The notes beneath the pieces are model-generated. The model searched no databases. It was not told the origin of the DNA and saw only the letters and a program-made list of their open reading frames with translations. Below are positions 15,111-23,247 of a stretch of 23,247 nucleotides of DNA, one piece after another. The stretch spans positions 1 through 23,247 of the forward strand of contig JBHEMR010000027.1 in the NCBI GenBank assembly GCA_046262495.1, in the 5' to 3' direction. Made by a program: the position numbers and the translations under genes. This stretch comes from GCA-003244245 sp046262495. Its GTDB lineage: Bacteria > Actinomycetota > Actinomycetes > Mycobacteriales > Pseudonocardiaceae. The first letter of the stretch is position 1. Every line of letters begins with the position of its first letter.

Positions 15111-18100
15111 GTGCTTGACGTCAACTTCTTCGACGAGCTCCGCATCGGTCTTGCGACCGCAGAAGACATTCGCCAGTGGTCCTTCGGCGAGGTCAAAAAG
15201 CCGGAGACCATCAACTATCGCACGCTCAAGCCGGAGAAGGACGGGCTTTTCTGCGAAAAAATCTTCGGTCCTACTCGGGACTGGGAGTGCTACTGCGGCA
15301 AATACAAGCGCGTTCGCTTCAAGGGAATCATCTGCGAGCGCTGCGGCGTTGAGGTAACTCGAGCCAAGGTACGCCGTGAACGGATGGGCCATATCGAGTT
15401 GGCCGCGCCGGTGACTCACATCTGGTACTTCAAGGGTGTCCCAAGCAGGCTGGGCTACTTGCTCGACCTGGCACCCAAGGATCTTGAGAAAATCATCTAC
15501 TTCGCGGCCTATGCCATCACCGCGGTGAACAAAGACGAGCGGCACAACGATCTCTCCACTTTGGAGAGCGAGATCGGTGTCCAGCGCAAGCGACTTCAGG
15601 ACCGCCGCGACGCGGATATCGAGGCGCGCGCGCAGAAGCTTGAAGCCGACCTGGCGGAGCTGGAAGCCGAAGGCGCCAAAAGCGATGTGCGCCGCAAGGT
15701 CAAAGAGGGCGGCGAGCGTGAGATGCGCCAGCTCCGCGACCGTGCCCAGCGCGAGGTCGACCGGCTCGATGAGATCTGGGAGACGTTCACGAAGCTCGAC
15801 GTCGGCCAGCTCATTATTGATGAGCTGCTCTACCGGGAGCTCTACGACCGCTATGGCGACTACTTCACCGGCGCCATGGGTGCCGAAGCGATCCAGAAAC
15901 TGATGGAGAACTTCGACATTGACGCTGAGTCGGAGAATCTGCGCGAGACCATTCGCAGCGGCAAGGGACAGAAGAAGCTGCGCGCGCTCAAGCGCCTTAA
16001 GGTTGTCGCGGCTTTCCAGATCACCCGCAACAATCCGATGGGTATGGTGCTGGACTGCGTGCCGGTGATTCCGCCGGACCTGCGCCCCATGGTGCAGCTC
16101 GACGGTGGCCGGTTTGCGACCTCTGACCTCAATGATCTCTACCGCCGGGTGATCAACCGGAACAATCGGCTCAAGCGGCTCATCGACCTGGGCGCGCCCG
16201 AGATCATCGTCAACAACGAGAAGCGGATGCTGCAGGAGGCCGTTGACGCGCTGTTCGACAACGGTCGTCGCGGCCGTCCGGTGACCGGCCCCGGGAACCG
16301 CCCGCTGAAGTCGCTGTCGGACTTGCTCAAGGGCAAGCAGGGGCGGTTCCGGCAGAACCTGCTTGGCAAGCGGGTCGACTACTCCGGCCGCTCGGTCATC
16401 GTGGTTGGTCCACAGCTCAAGCTGCACCAGTGTGGCCTGCCCAAGCAGATGGCGCTGGAGCTGTTCAAGCCATTCGTGATGAAGCGCCTGGTCGACCTCA
16501 ACCACGCGCAGAACATCAAGTCGGCCAAGCGGATGGTGGAGCGGCAGCGTCCGCAGGTGTGGGACGTGCTTGAAGAGGTCATCACCGAGCACCCGGTGCT
16601 GCTGAACCGGGCGCCTACCCTGCACCGTCTGGGTATCCAGGCCTTCGAGCCGCAACTGGTCGAGGGCAAGGCAATCCAGCTGCATCCACTGGTGTGCGAG
16701 GCGTTCAACGCGGACTTCGATGGTGACCAGATGGCGGTGCATTTGCCGCTGTCGGCCGAAGCGCAGGCCGAGGCGCGGATCCTGATGCTGTCCAGCAACA
16801 ACATCCTGTCCCCGGCCTCGGGTCGCCCGCTGGCCATGCCCCGGCTGGACATGGTGACCGGGCTGTATCACCTCACCAAGCTTCGCGATGGAGACACGGG
16901 TGAGGGCCACTCGTTTTCCTCGCCTGCCGAGGCGTTGATGGCGCTGGACCGCGGCACGATCGCGCTGCAGGCCAAAATTCGAGTCCGGCTGCGCAATGTG
17001 GTTCCGCCCGTCGCTGAGCAGGCGCACCTGCGGGAGAGCCAAGGCTGGGAACCCGGACGCCCATGGATCGCGGACACCACCGTGGGTCGGGTGCTATTCA
17101 ACGATTTATTGCCCGCCGATTACCCGTACATCAACGACATTCTGCCCAAGAAGCGCCAGGCGGCGATCGTCAATGATCTCGCCGAGCGGTACCCGATGGT
17201 CGCCGTCGCCCAGACACTGGACAAGCTCAAGGACGCAGGCTTCCACTGGGCCACCCGCTCCGGTGTGACGCTGTCCAGCTCCGATGTGGTGGTGCCAGCG
17301 GCCAAGCAGCAGATCCTCGACCAGTATGAGGCCAAGGCCGACCAGGTCGAGAAGCGCTACCAGCGTGGCGTGCTCTCGCACGATGAGCGCAACGGCGAGC
17401 TGGTGAAGATCTGGTCGCAGGCCACCGACGAGGTCGCCAAGGCGATGGAGGCCAACTTCCCGGAAGACAACCCGGTCTTCACGATCGTGTCCTCCGGGGC
17501 GGCCGGGAACATGACACAGGTCCGGTCCCTGGCCGGGATGCGCGGCCTGGTCTCCAACCCCAAGGGCGAGTACATCCCGCGCCCGATCAAGCACAACTTC
17601 CGCGAGGGCCTGTCCGTGCTGGAGTACTTCATCGCCACGCACGGCGCCCGCAAGGGACTGGCTGACACCGCGTTGCGGACCGCCGACTCTGGGTACCTGA
17701 CGCGGCGCCTGGTGGACGTCTCGCAGGACGTCATCGTGCGGGAGCACGACTGCGGCACCGAGCGTGGCATCCAGATGCCGGTCACCGAGGCGGGCTCGGA
17801 TGGTCGGGCGATCCGGCATCGCTATGTGCAGACCAGCGTGTACGCGCGCTGCGCCGCGGAGGACGTGCTGGATGGCTCCGGCTCGGTCGTCATGCCTCGC
17901 GGAGCCGACCTCGGCGATCCCGCAATCGACACGCTGTTGGCTGCCGGTGTGCGGCGAGTCAAGGTGCGCTCGGTGCTCACGTGCGAGTCCGCCGACGGCG
18001 TATGCGCGATGTGCTACGGCCGGTCGATGGCGACCGGCAAGCTCGTCGACGTAGGTGAGGCGGTTGGCATCGTGGCTGCCCAGTCCATCGGTGAGCCCGG

Positions 18101-19037
18101 CACACAGCTGACGATGCGTACGTTCCACCAGGGCGGGATCGCCGGCGAGGACATCACCACCGGTCTACCTCGGGTTCAGGAGTTGTTCGAGGCCCGGGTG
18201 CCCAAGGGGATGGCACCGATCGCGGATGCCGACGGTCGGGTGCGCGTCGAGGACGGCGAGAAGTTCTGGAAGATCACCATTATTCCGGACGACGGCAGTG
18301 AGGAGATCGTCTACGAGAAACTGTCCAAGCGGCAGCGACTCGCAGTGATCAGTGTCGACGGCACCGAGCGGCCACTGGCCGATGACGACCACGTCACCGT
18401 CGGGCAGAAGCTGCTCGAGGGTGTTGTCGACCCCCACGAGGTGCTGCGGGTGATGGGACCGCGGGAGGTACAGCTGCACCTGGTTCGCGAGGTCCAGCAG
18501 GTGTACCGGTCGCAGGGTGTGGACATTCACGACAAGCACATCGAGGTCATCGTCCGGCAGATGCTGCGCCGGGTGACGATCATTGATTCGGGCGCTACCG
18601 AGTTCCTGCCCGGTGGGCTGGCTGAGCGTGGTGAGTTCGAGTCGGAGAACCGCCGGGTGGTCGCCGAGGGCAGCGAGCCGGCCTCTGGCCGTCCGGTCCT
18701 GATGGGGATCACCAAGGCGTCGCTGGCGACCGAGTCGTGGTTGTCCGCGGCATCGTTCCAGGAGACGACCAAGATCCTCACCGACGCGGCGATCCAAGGC
18801 AAGAGCGACAAGCTGCTGGGCTTGAAGGAGAATGTGATCATCGGCAAGCTGATTCCGGCCGGCACCGGGATCAACCGATACCGCAACATCGAGGTGCAGC
18901 CGACCGAGGAGGCCCGGGCCGCGGCGTACGCGATCCCGTCCTACGACGACGGCTACTACTCGCCTGACGTGTTCGGTACCGGAACCGGCGCAGCCGTCCC
19001 CTTGGACGACTACGACTTCGGACGCGACTACCGCTGA
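15111..19037 (+). CDS. rpoC: DNA-directed RNA polymerase subunit beta'
   Basis: A 1308-residue beta' subunit. GTG 15111 gives the canonical actinobacterial start VLDVNFFDELRIG and follows GGGGAGAAGGA (15093-15103) by seven bases; an in-frame GTG at 15078 would add 11 residues without support. The N-terminal zinc site is C60, C62, C75 and C78. The catalytic magnesium loop NADFDGDQMAVH has D535, D537 and D539. The second zinc cluster includes the cysteines of LTCESADGVCAMCYG. Trigger-loop sequence (GEPGTQLTMRTFHQGG) and the C-terminal INRYRN region are intact. It ends 12 bases before the terminator region it shares with the convergent racemase gene. Confidence 0.98.
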   Translation: MLDVNFFDELRIGLATAEDIRQWSFGEVKKPETINYRTLKPEKDGLFCEKIFGPTRDWECYCGKYKRVRFKGIICERCGVEVTRAKVRRERMGHIELAAPVTHIWYFKGVPSRLGYLLDLAPKDLEKIIYFAAYAITAVNKDERHNDLSTLESEIGVQRKRLQDRRDADIEARAQKLEADLAELEAEGAKSDVRRKVKEGGEREMRQLRDRAQREVDRLDEIWETFTKLDVGQLIIDELLYRELYDRYGDYFTGAMGAEAIQKLMENFDIDAESENLRETIRSGKGQKKLRALKRLKVVAAFQITRNNPMGMVLDCVPVIPPDLRPMVQLDGGRFATSDLNDLYRRVINRNNRLKRLIDLGAPEIIVNNEKRMLQEAVDALFDNGRRGRPVTGPGNRPLKSLSDLLKGKQGRFRQNLLGKRVDYSGRSVIVVGPQLKLHQCGLPKQMALELFKPFVMKRLVDLNHAQNIKSAKRMVERQRPQVWDVLEEVITEHPVLLNRAPTLHRLGIQAFEPQLVEGKAIQLHPLVCEAFNADFDGDQMAVHLPLSAEAQAEARILMLSSNNILSPASGRPLAMPRLDMVTGLYHLTKLRDGDTGEGHSFSSPAEALMALDRGTIALQAKIRVRLRNVVPPVAEQAHLRESQGWEPGRPWIADTTVGRVLFNDLLPADYPYINDILPKKRQAAIVNDLAERYPMVAVAQTLDKLKDAGFHWATRSGVTLSSSDVVVPAAKQQILDQYEAKADQVEKRYQRGVLSHDERNGELVKIWSQATDEVAKAMEANFPEDNPVFTIVSSGAAGNMTQVRSLAGMRGLVSNPKGEYIPRPIKHNFREGLSVLEYFIATHGARKGLADTALRTADSGYLTRRLVDVSQDVIVREHDCGTERGIQMPVTEAGSDGRAIRHRYVQTSVYARCAAEDVLDGSGSVVMPRGADLGDPAIDTLLAAGVRRVKVRSVLTCESADGVCAMCYGRSMATGKLVDVGEAVGIVAAQSIGEPGTQLTMRTFHQGGIAGEDITTGLPRVQELFEARVPKGMAPIADADGRVRVEDGEKFWKITIIPDDGSEEIVYEKLSKRQRLAVISVDGTERPLADDDHVTVGQKLLEGVVDPHEVLRVMGPREVQLHLVREVQQVYRSQGVDIHDKHIEVIVRQMLRRVTIIDSGATEFLPGGLAERGEFESENRRVVAEGSEPASGRPVLMGITKASLATESWLSAASFQETTKILTDAAIQGKSDKLLGLKENVIIGKLIPAGTGINRYRNIEVQPTEEARAAAYAIPSYDDGYYSPDVFGTGTGAAVPLDDYDFGRDYR

Positions 19038-19049
19038 CGCATATCGACA

Positions 19050-19106
19050 TTTAGCGGGCTCAGCGGGGTTATCAGAGTATCGAATAGCCCCGCTGAGCCC
19101 TCTCAA
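19050..19106. terminator. Bidirectional terminator between rpoC and the racemase gene
   Basis: GGGCTCAGCGGGG (19056-19068) pairs perfectly with CCCCGCTGAGCCC (19088-19100), and the stem extends inward through a T-G pair and further A-T pairs. It begins about 13 bases after the rpoC stop and reaches the stop codon of the minus-strand racemase gene. It is a sequence relative of the hairpin after rplL (8711-8766). Confidence 0.8.
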
Positions 19107-20224
19107 TGCGGATCGGTAGGTGTGACGTCCCAGTCGGCGAATACGTCGGTGGTGTCGGCATCGGACTTCGGTGGCGGCGTCGGCCGGTCGGGACGGGTGC
19201 GGGAGAACCGTGGCGCGGGGGCCGCCTGAGGCACCCCATCGACAGTGATGACGGTGCCGCGAGCCGCGATGTGCGGGTGCGCTGGCACCTCGGCGAACGA
19301 CAGTACCGGTGCCACGCAGGCGTCGGTGCCGTCGAACACTGCCACCCACTCATCACGGCTACGGGTGGCGAACACGTCGGTGAACCGCTGGCGCAACACT
19401 GGCCAACCGGCCGGGTCGAGCTGCGCCGGCAAATCCTCGCCGATCAGCCCTAGGCCGTCCAGCAGCACCGCATAGAAGTGTGGTTCCAGCGCTCCGACAG
19501 CGACGTATCGACCGTCGGCGCAGGCGTAGGTGTCATAAAACGGAGTGCCCGAGTCGAGCAGGTTGCTGCCCCGCTCATCGCTCCACAATCCGCACGCGCG
19601 CAACGACCAGAACATCTGGGCCAGCACGCTGACCCCGTCCACCATGGCGGCGTCGATGACCTGACCGGCACCGGAGCGGTCTCGCTCCCACAGCGCGGCC
19701 AACACGCCGACGACCAGGAACATCGAGCCACCGCCGAAATCCCCGACGAGGTTCAGCGGCGGCACCGGCTTGCCCCCTGCAGTCCCGATGGCGTGCAACG
19801 CCCCGGTGAGCGCAATGTATGTGATGTCGTGGCCGGCCCGCTCGGCCAGCGGGCCGTCCTGCCCCCATCCCGTCATTCGGGCGTACACCAGCCGAGGGTT
19901 GCGGGCGTGGCAGTCGGTGGGACCGACGCCCAGCCGCTCGGTGACACCGGGACGCAGACCCTCGATCAGCACGTCGGCCCGCTCCACCAGCCGCAGCATG
20001 GTTTCTCGCCCGGCGGGGTTCTTCAGGTCGAGCATTACCGACCGCCGGCCGCGGAGCATCTGATCGCCGACGGTGGGGGTCAGCTGCAGGAGCTGCTTGC
20101 CTTCGAAGGGTCGTTCGACCCGTATCACGTCGGCTCCCAGATCCGCTAGCAGCATCGTCGCATGAGGAGCTGGGCCGATCCCGGCCAGCTCAATTACGCG
20201 CAGCCCGACCAGCGGACCCGGCAT
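19103..20224 (-). CDS. mcr: Alpha-methylacyl-CoA racemase (CaiB/BaiF family)
   Basis: A 373-residue CoA-transferase-fold enzyme that interconverts (2R)- and (2S)-methylacyl-CoA, a step in breakdown of methyl-branched fatty acids and sterol side chains. The N-terminus GLRVIELAGIGPAPHATMLLADLGADVIRVE is typical. H132 (AGHDITYIALTG), D162 (NLVGDFGGGS) and E247 (GALEPHFY) correspond to the catalytic His126, Asp156 and Glu241 of M. tuberculosis Mcr, all shifted by six. ATG 20224 follows a GAGGAGG ribosome site on the minus strand. The C-terminus has a Pro-rich extension. A general family III CoA transferase is the alternative, but the intact His/Asp/Glu set favours the racemase. It is convergent with rpoC and divergent from rpsL. 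Confidence 0.88.
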   Translation of the reverse strand: MPGPLVGLRVIELAGIGPAPHATMLLADLGADVIRVERPFEGKQLLQLTPTVGDQMLRGRRSVMLDLKNPAGRETMLRLVERADVLIEGLRPGVTERLGVGPTDCHARNPRLVYARMTGWGQDGPLAERAGHDITYIALTGALHAIGTAGGKPVPPLNLVGDFGGGSMFLVVGVLAALWERDRSGAGQVIDAAMVDGVSVLAQMFWSLRACGLWSDERGSNLLDSGTPFYDTYACADGRYVAVGALEPHFYAVLLDGLGLIGEDLPAQLDPAGWPVLRQRFTDVFATRSRDEWVAVFDGTDACVAPVLSFAEVPAHPHIAARGTVITVDGVPQAAPAPRFSRTRPDRPTPPPKSDADTTDVFADWDVTPTDPH

Positions 20225-20338
20225 GGCTGCCTCCTCGTTCCGCTGGTCATCAACGGCCGCCGACGCCGTGGAATGCGTGAACCAGGGTAGGCGTTGAGGT
20301 AACTACCGGCAGTTTGGTCCAATGTTCTTGACCCCGTT

Positions 20339-20368
20339 TTGACCCTTGGTAAGTCGCCCAGGTATCCT
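20339..20368 (+). promoter_or_regulatory. Promoter for rpsL-rpsG-fusA
   Basis: TTGACC (20339-20344) and TATCCT (20363-20368) are 18 bases apart, a good actinobacterial housekeeping promoter. A second TTGACC starts at 20328, too far upstream for this -10. Confidence 0.65.
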
Positions 20369-20474
20369 TGCCATCGGTCCCGACTCCGGTCGGGCCGCTC
20401 TGTATGCCTGTTGGTGGTGCACCGCTGGTGGTGTGGGTCGAAAGACTCCCGCCTCCGGATCTGGCGCCGGTGCC

Positions 20475-20517
20475 GCCCAGCTCCCGTCGGGTTTTGTACC
20501 CGACCGAGCGGCTGGGC
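20475..20517 (+). promoter_or_regulatory. Nested hairpin in the rpsL leader
   Basis: Outer arms GCCCAGC (20475-20481) and GCTGGGC (20511-20517) enclose inner arms GTCGGGT (20486-20492) and ACCCGAC (20498-20504) with a five-base loop TTTGT. Both stems are perfect. It may act as an attenuator or autoregulatory structure for the S12 operon. Confidence 0.5.
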
Positions 20518-20676
20518 TCACAGCGACACGCCCGACCTCGGGATACGGAGTTACCGGCTGCGGAGCACGTCGTGACCGGCCGGTAGCGCAGCGCCAGATG
20601 ACCCTGTAACGCAGATGACGCAGTAACGCAGCACCACATGACAGAGAGCAAGCCGGAAGACGACGAAAGCTGGTCC

Positions 20677-21051
20677 ATGCCTACCATCCAGCAGCTGGTC
20701 CGCAAAGGCCGCGAGGACAAGCTCGCGAAGACCAAGACTGCGGCGCTGAAGGGGAGCCCGCAGCGGCGGGGAGTGTGCACCCGGGTTTACACGACGACCC
20801 CGAAGAAGCCGAACTCGGCGCTGCGCAAGGTCGCCCGCGTACGCCTGACCAGCCAGGTCGAGGTTACGGCTTACATTCCGGGTGAGGGCCACAACCTCCA
20901 GGAACACTCCATCGTCCTGGTCCGCGGTGGTCGGGTGAAGGATCTTCCCGGTGTCCGCTACAAAATCATTCGCGGGTCGCTGGATACTCAAGGTGTGAAG
21001 GGCCGCAAGCAGGCCCGTAGTCGCTACGGCGCGAAGAAGGAGAAGGGCTGA
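20677..21051 (+). CDS. rpsL: 30S ribosomal protein S12
   Basis: A 124-residue S12, the decoding-centre protein of the small subunit. The start at ATG 20677 gives the universal N-terminus MPTIQQLVRKGR and the exact family length. An in-frame ATG at 20638 would add 13 acidic residues, and neither start has a strong ribosome site, so the longer form cannot be excluded. Streptomycin-related positions are wild type: lysines in TTTPKKPNSALRK and in LVRGGRVKDLPGVRY. The stop overlaps the rpsG start (TGATG). Confidence 0.96.
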   Translation: MPTIQQLVRKGREDKLAKTKTAALKGSPQRRGVCTRVYTTTPKKPNSALRKVARVRLTSQVEVTAYIPGEGHNLQEHSIVLVRGGRVKDLPGVRYKIIRGSLDTQGVKGRKQARSRYGAKKEKG

Positions 21052-21521
21052 TGCCTCGCAAAGGTCCCGCCCCGAAGCGACCACTGCACTCCGACCCGGT
21101 CTACGGAGCGCCGATCGTCACGCAGCTTGTCAACAAGGTCCTCGTCCGAGGCAAGCGCTCGGTGGCCGAAAAGATTGTGTACCAGGCACTGGAGGGTTGC
21201 CGCGACAAGACCGGCACTGACCCGGTGGTGACGCTTAAGCGCGCGCTGGACAACGTCAAGCCCGCGATTGAGGTGAAGAGCCGCCGCGTCGGTGGCGCTA
21301 CCTACCAGGTTCCCATCGAAGTACGGCCGGTGCGCTCCACCACGCTCGCGCTTCGCTGGTTGATCACATTCTCCCGGCAGCGGCGGGAGAAGACCATGGT
21401 GGATCGCTTGATGAACGAACTTCTCGATGCCAGCAACGGCCTCGGGGCGAGTGTGAAGCGCCGCGAGGACACTCACAAGATGGCCGAATCGAACAAGGCC
21501 TTCGCGCACTACCGCTGGTGA
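21051..21521 (+). CDS. rpsG: 30S ribosomal protein S7
   Basis: A 156-residue S7, the primary binder of the 3' domain of 16S rRNA in the small-subunit head. ATG 21051 overlaps the rpsL stop, and the ribosome site AAGGAGAAGGG lies in the end of rpsL. Typical segments are MPRKGPAPKRPLHSDPVYG, VTQLVNKVLVRGKRSVAEKI, EVKSRRVGGATYQVPIEVRP and the C-terminal THKMAESNKAFAHYRW. Translational coupling with rpsL is likely. Confidence 0.97.
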   Translation: MPRKGPAPKRPLHSDPVYGAPIVTQLVNKVLVRGKRSVAEKIVYQALEGCRDKTGTDPVVTLKRALDNVKPAIEVKSRRVGGATYQVPIEVRPVRSTTLALRWLITFSRQRREKTMVDRLMNELLDASNGLGASVKRREDTHKMAESNKAFAHYRW

Positions 21522-21571
21522 CGACCACGGTTAAGACCGACACAGTCAAGACAAGCTAGGGATGAATTCTC

Positions 21572-22745
21572 GTGGCACGTGAAGTGCTGACTGACCTCGC
21601 CAGGGTCCGCAACATTGGGATCATGGCGCATATCGACGCCGGCAAAACCACCACTACCGAACGGGTCCTGTTCTACACCGGGATCAACTACAAGATCGGT
21701 GAGGTGCACGACGGCGCCGCAACGATGGACTGGATGGAGGAGGAGCAGAAGCGGGGCATCACCATCACCTCCGCCGCGACCACCACCTTCTGGGCCGATC
21801 ACCAGATCAACATCATCGACACCCCCGGCCACGTCGACTTCACGGTGGAGGTGGAGCGCTCCCTGCGCGTGCTCGACGGCGCGGTGGCCGTGTTCGATGC
21901 CGTCGCCGGCGTAGAGCCCCAGACCGAGACGGTGTGGCGCCAGGCCGACAAGTACAAGGTCCCCCGCATCTGCTTCATCAACAAGATGGACCGCATCGGC
22001 GCCGATTTCTTCCAGGCCGTCGACCAGATACGCGGCCGTCTCGACGGGTCGCCGGCGGTAGTGCAGATCCCCATCGGGGCCGAGGGCGGCTTCCGGGGCA
22101 TGATCGACCTGATCGGCATGAAGGCCCTGGTGTGGTCCGAGGGCATGGGCGAGAGCTGGCGGGTCGACGAGATCCCGGCCGAGATGGCCGAGCAGGCCGA
22201 GCACTGGCACAGCCAGCTCATCGACGTCCTGTCGAACCACGACGACAACATCATGGAGAAGTACGTCGCCGACGAGCCCATCACCGCCGACGACCTCCGC
22301 AAGGGCCTCCGGTCGGCCACCATCGCCAACATGATCGTGCCCGTGCTGTGCGGCTCGGCGTTCAAGAACAAGGGTGTGCAGCCGCTGCTCGACGCCATCG
22401 TCGACTTCCTGCCCAGCCCCATCGACCTGCCGCCGGTCACCGGGCTCGACCTGAAGGGCATCGAGGAGCTCGACCGCCCGGCCGACGACAGCGCCCCCTT
22501 CTCCGCTCTTGCCTTCAAGATCATGAGCGACCCCCACGTGGGCAAGCTCACCTACTTCCGCGTGTACTCGGGCACGGTGAAGAAGGGCGACGCGGTAATG
22601 AACTCCAGCAAGGACCGCAAGGAGCGCATCGGGCGGATCCTGCAGATGCACGCCAACCACCGAGAAGATCGCGACGCCGCCTTCGCCGGTGACATCGTGG
22701 CCCTGGTCGGCCTCAAGCAGACGACCACTGGTGACACGCTCTGCG
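21572..22745 (+). CDS. fusA: Elongation factor G, N-terminal part, disrupted by a tandem duplication or assembly join
   Basis: EF-G drives ribosomal translocation by GTP hydrolysis. GTG 21572 follows AGGGA by nine bases and opens MAREVLTDLARVRNIGIMAH. The G domain has the P-loop AHIDAGKTTTTER, DTPGHVDF and NKMD. Domain II follows up to GDTLC at about residue 391. At about 22745 the sequence jumps back and repeats a segment, with a change of frame, so an intact EF-G cannot be read. The original frame happens to stay open to the window end but codes nonsense. Codons before about 21735 are mixed at the third position, while later codons are almost all G or C. Residues such as VFDAVAGVEPQTETVW differ from the VFDGKEGVEPQSEQVW pattern of mycobacteria. 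Domains III-V are outside the window. Confidence 0.85.
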
Positions 22746-23193
22746 CGCAAGGCGCTGCGGTCGGCCACCATCGCCAACCAGGTGGTGCCCGTCCTGTGCG
22801 GCTCGGCCTTCAAGAACAAGGGCGTCCAGCCCCTGCTCGACGCCATCGTCGACTTCCTGCCCAGCCCCACCGACCTTCCTCCGGTGGTCGGCCTCGACCT
22901 CAAGCGCATCGAGGAGCTCGAGCGCCCGGCCGACGACAGCGTCCCGTTCTCTGCCCTGGCCTTCAAGATCATGAGCGACCCCCACGTGGGCAAGCTCACC
23001 TACTTCCGGGTGTACTCGGGGACGATCAGGAAGGGCGACGCCGTCCTCAACTCCACCAAGGACCGCAAGGAGCGGATCGGACGGCTCCTGCAGATGCACG
23101 CCAACCACCGCGAGGACAAGCAGGCCGTCTTCGCCGGCGACATCGTGGCCACCGTCGGCCTCAAGCAGACCACCACCGGCGACACGCTGTGCG
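22298..23193 (+). repeat. Direct tandem repeat, 448-base unit, within fusA
   Basis: Bases 22298-22745 and 22746-23193 align end to end without visible gaps and with many mostly synonymous differences. Because 448 is not a multiple of three, the second copy is out of frame with the first. Confidence 0.9.
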
Positions 23194-23247
23194 ACCCCGA
23201 CGCGCCCATCATCCTGGAGTCGCTCGAGTTCCCCCAGCCGGTGATCC
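22746..23247 (+). CDS. fusA: Second, partial EF-G segment (end of domain G to domain II), runs off the window
   Basis: In the frame starting at 22746 it reads RKALRSATIANQVVPVLCGS and continues through FKIMSDPHVGKLTYFRVYSG, GDTLCDPDAP and ILESLEFPQPVI at the window end. It is homologous to, but not identical with, the preceding copy (for example QVVPV against MIVPV, and GTIRKGDAVLNSTKD against GTVKKGDAVMNSSKD). It has no start codon or ribosome site of its own. It is either a partial second gene or, more likely, a related fusA sequence joined by assembly. Confidence 0.8.

Larger units (their letters stand above)
20225..20676 (+). other. 452-base region upstream of rpsL: promoter and long leader
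   Basis: No supported protein gene. It contains the racemase ribosome site on the minus strand, a good promoter (20339-20368), a nested hairpin (20475-20517) and a short repetitive stretch with GTAACGCAG/GACGCAG motifs (about 20607-20632). The leader from about 20375 to rpsL is about 300 bases. Confidence 0.7.

Noticed and set aside
14940..17042. A 700-residue open frame on the minus strand across the rpoB/rpoC junction
   Set aside because: It is antisense to rpoC, has the skewed composition of a high-GC shadow frame and no recognisable domain.
21509..22999. A 496-residue minus-strand open frame antisense to fusA
   Set aside because: It mirrors the high-GC EF-G sequence and spans both repeat copies; there is no independent evidence for a gene.
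22298..23193. Genuine recent gene duplication or recombination of fusA
   Set aside because: Not excluded, but the copies differ too much for a recent duplication and the frame is broken in an essential gene; an assembly join explains it more simply.

Overview
The window reads as core chromosome of a high-GC actinobacterium close to the Pseudonocardiales/Mycobacteriales. Gene order (tRNA-Thr, tRNA-Met, rpmG, hadA, hadB, tRNA-Trp, secE, nusG, rplK, rplA, rplJ, rplL, rpoB, rpoC, rpsL, rpsG, fusA) follows the mycobacterial plan. RpoB and RpoC are near-colinear with the M. tuberculosis proteins as I recall them, and GTG/TTG starts are frequent. The gene content fits a free-living actinobacterium: a HadA/HadB-type dehydratase pair, two Mce-associated-type membrane proteins, a monoacylglycerol-lipase-type hydrolase and an alpha-methylacyl-CoA racemase.

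Layout. Bases 1-218 show no supported gene. A membrane GAF/degenerate-GGDEF/EAL protein (219-2798) comes first. Then follow tRNA-Thr and tRNA-Met, L33 (rpmG), hadAB, tRNA-Trp, secE, nusG and rplK. A 200-base spacer rich in hairpins leads to rplA. A 406-base promoter/leader region with an L10-leader-like RNA precedes rplJ-rplL. A strong bidirectional terminator separates rplL from a convergent lipase gene. Two small membrane proteins diverge from the lipase, then a 516-base region carries the rpoB promoter and a structured leader. rpoB-rpoC end at a second terminator, related in sequence to the first, facing a convergent racemase gene. A promoter and about 300 bases of leader precede rpsL-rpsG-fusA.

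How the genes work together. Most of the window makes the transcription and translation machinery: RNA polymerase beta and beta', NusG, SecE, and L33, L11, L1, L10, L12, S12, S7 and EF-G. The lipid-related genes (hadAB, lipase, Mce-associated proteins, racemase) lie between these operons, mostly behind hairpins.

Points of interest. (1) fusA is not one intact gene: a 448-base segment occurs twice in direct, non-identical tandem, with a frame change at the join. Codon use and residues also leave the Pseudonocardiales/mycobacterial pattern near 21735, so the right end of the contig is probably an assembly chimera. (2) L11 lacks the conserved prolines of its thiopeptide-binding helix. (3) RpoB carries N-to-T and P-to-A changes in and just after the rifampicin region. 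(4) NusG has a 30-base minisatellite coding a Gly/Ser/Thr tail. (5) The twin terminators show a compensatory base change. I found no CRISPR array, insertion sequence, phage gene or obviously new multi-gene system.
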